Assembly (NCBI GenBank): GCA_009760855.2
Contig: WPIO01000067.1
Span: forward strand, 741,501-805,500
Direction of reading: 5' to 3'
Length of the DNA stretch: 64,000 nucleotides
Origin: Cristatella mucedo
Taxonomy: Eukaryota; Bryozoa; Phylactolaemata; Cristatellidae
Shown here: piece after piece, positions 60,116 through 64,000 of the stretch
Layout: every line of letters starts with the position of its first letter
Position numbering within the stretch: the first letter of the stretch is position 1
Made by a program: the position numbers and the translations under genes
Notes under the pieces: generated by a model
What the model saw: the letters and a program-made list of their open reading frames with translations, nothing else
What the model was told of the DNA's origin: nothing
Databases searched by the model: none

Positions 60116-60457
60116 CTGCAAGATGGCAACCAGAGTTGTTTTAAAAACGAAAGAGCGGTTCGATTGGGGAGAAAGCCAGGGGCCAACGTAATTGCAAGCG
60201 AAGATCAGTATGATCAATGCCGGAGGTTACAGGCTCTGTGGTGGTTGGAGAGCTGCAGTTAGCTAGCACTATGCGAATACATTTAACAGTAATGTTGTGC
60301 AAATGAATACATTCGTCGCCATTAAACCAAATCGTGTGAATTATGTATAGAAATGACCTCTTGCCGTTCAGATAAAAGATAATCGTGCAAAACAGCCTCT
60401 GGCAGTGGCGTTGTTAGCCCAGTGAACCATAGCTCGTTTGCACAATTCAAACCTTAC

Positions 60458-60561
60458 CGGGCACTGTCAGCTGATACTGTCCAGACAATATAACGCCGAA
60501 TCCATCCACGACTGCTTGGCACACATACACACCGGAGTCGTCTGATGTGATGCTGCTGAGA
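60458..60561 (-). CDS. Ig gene, exon 3: C-terminal half of the atypical Ig domain
   Basis: The 104 bp exon between an attttcag acceptor and a G|gtaagg donor completes the domain begun at 62.6 kb. It contains LSSITSDDSGVYVC, a textbook Ig F-strand, followed by QAVVDGFGVILSGQYQLTVPG. This G-strand region is unlike the TATNxYGSSSKxARLVV pattern of the other C-half exons. The decayed exon at 25.7 kb shares this distinctive ending, so these two form a separate subtype. The F-strand Cys is present although its B-strand partner is absent. Confidence 0.85.
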
Positions 60562-61084
60562 CTGAAAATTATTATACATATTGCCATGTTAACCTCAACC
60601 GTAAAACTACTAGTGGCGAAGAGAATTAGACTTAATTGTACATCCATGTACTGTCATTAAAATGCATATTGCTATTTCAATTGTTGAAAAGAATATGATT
60701 ATAATTCAGGTCGTGGTATGCGAGTTCTTTGCAGCATAACAATTACGGCTACAGTTTGATAGAAGTTTTTGTAAACTACCTATATGCTAAAGCGGCAATG
60801 GTTTTTAAAGTTGTTAGACATTATTGACAGTTCTTAAGTGGAAAATCGTAGAAACGGAATAATATATTTGCATCTGATTTTCTATATGTGCTGCTGTATT
60901 TTTATCTTAAAAGAAAACACAATTATTAGGAACAGTCGCAGTTGTGGTGAAGTTACGGTTGTTCTGGATTGCCATAAGTCTGTATTACAGAGTTTCGAAT
61001 CCCAATTCGAAAATCAGAAGCTCATTTCCGGATTCAGTCACCCCAATTGAAGTGAATTTTGATTAACTACAATATATTAGACCC

Positions 61085-61260
61085 AAATAGTTTGTGAAAA
61101 AATTCAGCAGCTAGCCTTGTCCATTTTTGACCAGCTCAGCTACCAAATCATCGCTATTCGTAGGTTTCTTCATACGCTAACAGCAAAACGGAGTTTAGAG
61201 GTTGGTCGCTCACTTTTAAGCCACTTCAACTCTCTTTCTTTGGCCTGCCGCGACAAACGA
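61085..61260 (+). mobile_element. Very decayed LINE-A fragment
   Basis: Weak similarity to the LINE-A C-terminal region (attcagcagctagccttgtcc, then gtcgctcacttttaagccac). In the intron between exons 2 and 3. Confidence 0.35.
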
Positions 61261-62588
61261 CGCATAAAATAGACGCAGTCTTATTTCATCTAGTGTAATT
61301 TTTTGGAAATTTAGTTTCTCTTTTAAGTAGCACTAAATCCTGGAATAGCATTATAGCTCCTATGTTCTAATGTTTGAAACTCATTTCTAACTGAAATCTC
61401 AACATCCTTTATCTAGGTGACTCTGCCGATGAAGATATAAGCACACCAAGATTATATTGTCTGTGCTTATAAACGCTATCACATTCTCACACTGCACGTA
61501 ATAACTGTGATTATTTCCGGCTCCCTTTGAAAAGACTGGAAACATGTATTTCTCTTTGTAGGCCAATGCAACTACCTGATAATTGTTATTCCTAATTACT
61601 TTCCAACCTGTGATATTTCTGTTTGGACCGGCTTTACAAGAGCCCCGGTAATTTCGTTTTGTTAATGAGTACCTTGCTTGATACAGAGCGAGCTTTAGAG
61701 CATGTTAGTCGCCATGGGTCTCACTAACCTGAAGCCTTCAATATCTTAATCATTGTGTAAAATTGTCTGAACCTGATGCTTAAATTAAAGAGCTTTATTT
61801 TTATAAGCACACTAAGTTTCATACCTGAAAGCCACGAACAGTCATTCGTTGGCAGCATGTTCTGCAGTGACCGAGTTTTTACTTGTATCCCTGATGATAA
61901 TGGCAAAGCAAAAATTGTCATCCTTTACAATACAATTTCTAATATTTGTAACCTGCAAATCGTGTTTAATGACTGGTATTATTGCTAGCAACTCATTTTC
62001 CAAACAATATTCGTCCCCCAGTTCAGCACTGCTATTTTAATGTAAATATGATAAAAGTATTAAATTTCGGATAAGCAAAAGCTTCAAAGCTGCCTTTTAA
62101 TAGTACCTACTGTACTTATTTCCAGATCTTACTGAAAAGACTTGAGCTAAACGTATTTATATTTGTAAGCCAATGTAATAAAATTATTGAAATGAGTATA
62201 CATTATATATTATATGTTACATATAATTATGATTAGGTTAATGAACTTGCAGGGAAGCAAAGCTTCAAAGCACTCGCTTGAGATGTAAACCCGACCGCAC
62301 CACAACGGTTACGTCTCGAAGAGAAGACCTATGGTTGAAGTGAGCTTCACTTCTATGCTGCTTAAGTCAACTACAAACTGTGAGGTCAAAGGCAGCACAC
62401 CATTTGTTGATGCCGATGTAAATATGACATCACTTCTCTTCGCCTAACTACTTTAATGACGTACACCCAAGAAGAAATTCACAACTATGAATCTGAAGCG
62501 TGCAAACTGACTCGGTAAGAGATAGAGTGTAATTAATCGGACTCCTAGCAAAGCCGAAGAGAATCCAATAAGCCTGTAACCAACTTAC
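61261..62588. other. Intronic sequence, nothing recognised
   Basis: High-coordinate end of the intron between exons 2 and 3. Short ORFs only. Confidence 0.4.
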
Positions 62589-62799
62589 TCGAGAACCGCC
62601 TTCCCTGGTGAAGAATTGCTGGGTAACAGCTGGTCATTCTTTCTCCACTCCAGCTGAAGCGTAGTACCACCGACGGCTTGGCCGGTAATCGATAAGTTAG
62701 AGCCGGGTAGGAATGTGCTGCCGTCGGATTTACTGAGCGGCACGCCACTGGCTACTATATCCAGCTTCAATGGCCACCAGTTGACTGTAGTTCCTGCAC
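62589..62799 (-). CDS. Ig gene, exon 2: N-terminal half of an atypical Ig domain
   Basis: The exon is 211 bp, longer than the usual 193, and runs from an acceptor ending ctatag to the donor GA|gtaagttg. It encodes about 70 residues. The C-strand Trp is visible in LQLEWRKN, but the B-strand position that holds Cys in the other domains reads LSITGQA, so the canonical disulfide partner is missing. It starts in phase 1 and ends in phase 2, and splices in frame to the C-half exon at 60.5 kb. Its closest visible relative is the decayed pseudo-exon at 26.5-26.7 kb. A LINE-B tail fragment begins only about 70 bp upstream of the acceptor. Confidence 0.82.
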
Positions 62800-62865
62800 C
62801 TATAGTCGAAGGCGTTGCGATTAATGATAACAAAGCTATTGCCCTTCTAATATTCAATTGCATTC

Positions 62866-63000
62866 TAATGTAATGTAATGTAATCTATCTCCATCAGTAA
62901 CTCCACAAAGTCAAGAGGACCATGTGGGTGTTACGCAGGTGAGTTTTGTATAGCGCACTAACAGCCTAAGCGGCTTTCGGCACGCATTCGTGCCAACATA
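62866..63000 (-). mobile_element. LINE-B 3' terminal fragment
   Basis: The tail (taatgtaatgtaatgtaatc), then the 3' UTR (ccatgtgggtgttacgcaggtgag) and the end near cggctttcggcacgcattcg. In the intron between exons 1 and 2, about 70 bp from the exon 2 acceptor. Confidence 0.88.
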
Positions 63001-63540
63001 ATCGCCTTTAGAACAGCAGAGTAATGGCAGCATGTATCGCTTAAACATCTGCATCCCTACTCATTGAAAAAATCGTAAGCCGCACCATCAGAGACCGTCA
63101 CAGAAAATACGCAGAAAGCAGGCTTTCACAGATGCCCGTGACTTCTAATAACCAGCCTACCAAGTACTAATTTCACAGTATATATATGAGGCTAGCTAAA
63201 ATATGTAAGGAGGACTTCAATTCAAAAGAATATTGGGAATAGCTAAAGCAATTGTACATGAAGAATGTGGGTGGCAGTACAATACTCCATCATTCAGAGC
63301 ATGCTAAACATACGAACATCGCCGAGCACATTCATAACTCAGAGGTACCTCCTCAGAGCATCCAACAACGCCCACCATGCAAGTGCGTAAGTAAGGAGAC
63401 CCTTGAAGGGAATGTTCAGTCAGTGCAACGGATTCTCTTCTGTCACAGTCGAGGCTTCACGACATGTTTTTGTATTTCAATAGATATTCAGTGTAATGTA
63501 ACGTAAACTGCCGTGCTTGCCAATAAGAAAGCACACTTGC

Positions 63541-63644
63541 CTGTCGTGTCACGGACGATGCTCCCTCCACTGGACAACGAACCGTACCGGTTCTGGGCGG
63601 TACACAAGTACGTCCCAATGTCGTCTGCCTGGACTGACGGAATG
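63541..63644 (-). CDS. Ig gene, exon 1 in window: C-terminal half of an Ig domain
   Basis: This is the first exon of the Ig gene seen in the window in transcript order; the matching N-terminal-half exon must lie beyond the right edge. It is 104 bp, starts after a ttgcag acceptor and encodes about 34 residues. The F-strand motif DDIGTYLC and the following TAQNRYGS G-strand region are typical of I-set Ig domains. It ends on the first base of a codon (phase 1), as do the other C-half exons. The donor reads CAG|GCAAGT, a GC donor rather than GT but otherwise matching the consensus. This is an extracellular adhesion or receptor-type module by family; the ligand is unknown. Confidence 0.82.
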
Positions 63645-64000
63645 CTGCAAAAGACCGCATGTGCATGCATGCAGAGCCAGATCGGATTTCAGCTATGACC
63701 TCGAGACTAAACAACTACACTTGGTCAGTTTCCAAGCTGTATATAGAAGTGATTAATTTGCTCCTCCACAAGATAACTAACTTGGACGTTCAGTCAGCAC
63801 CTGTGAACAACCGGATATTCAAATACGGTTGCATTAAAGTCAAAATGGCATGCTAATGCACTCATAATAACTAACAGTATTTAATTATAATAATGAAGTA
63901 AACTAATGAAAGCGATAAAAGATTTCCAAAATAGCTGTCGCCTGTATTAACTATTCTAGAAACGCAGTCGAAACTATAACGCAGTTGTTTCAAAGAAGCC
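63645..64000. other. Intronic sequence upstream of exon 1 in window
   Basis: No N-half Ig exon is present up to the window edge, so the partner of exon 1 lies beyond 64 kb. Confidence 0.5.

Overview
The window looks like intronic and intergenic DNA of an invertebrate animal. Evidence for this: spliced immunoglobulin (Ig) exons with metazoan splice sites, many 5'-truncated LINEs, tRNA-derived SINEs, Ty3/Gypsy remnants and long microsatellites. There are no bacterial operons, rRNA genes or CRISPR arrays. I cannot name the species or phylum from the sequence.

The one gene I can support lies on the minus strand between about 63.6 and 34.6 kb. It consists of at least 15 exons encoding seven complete Ig domains plus the C-terminal half of an eighth whose start lies beyond the right edge. 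Every domain is built the same way: an N-terminal-half exon (184-211 bp, usually 193) and a C-terminal-half exon (101-104 bp), with a phase-2 intron inside the domain and phase-1 introns between domains. Any domain can therefore be duplicated or skipped without breaking the frame. One exon pair has been duplicated almost perfectly in tandem (about 1,865 bp, 42.8-46.5 kb), with a more diverged pair next to it. A decayed exon pair of the same type, with stop codons, sits at 25.7-26.7 kb. Neither the first exon nor a signal peptide or membrane segment is visible.

The rest is mostly repeats. LINE-A (CR1/L2-like, (ATT)n tail) accounts for about twenty fragments. LINE-B (also CR1/L2-like, ACATT-type tail) accounts for seven. 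SINE-1 carries a tRNA-like head and a tail that matches the 3' hairpin of LINE-A, so LINE-A was probably its driver. A-in-B, B-in-A and SINE-in-LINE insertions are all present, which means the families were active over overlapping periods.

Layout: 0-9.2 kb, four diverged tandem copies of a unit of about 2 kb, interrupted by LINE and SINE insertions; 10.3-12.6 kb, two Ty3/Gypsy remnants facing each other; 12.55-16.2 kb, a tail-to-tail LINE-A pair; 17.4-25.6 kb, LINE fragments, a GC-rich island (22-23.8 kb) and a microsatellite cluster; 25.7-26.7 kb, Ig pseudo-exons; 26.7-34.5 kb, mostly unassigned sequence; 34.6-63.6 kb, the Ig gene, whose long introns hold LINEs, SINEs and a roughly 0.7 kb (CTCTGT)n array embedded in a LINE reverse transcriptase.
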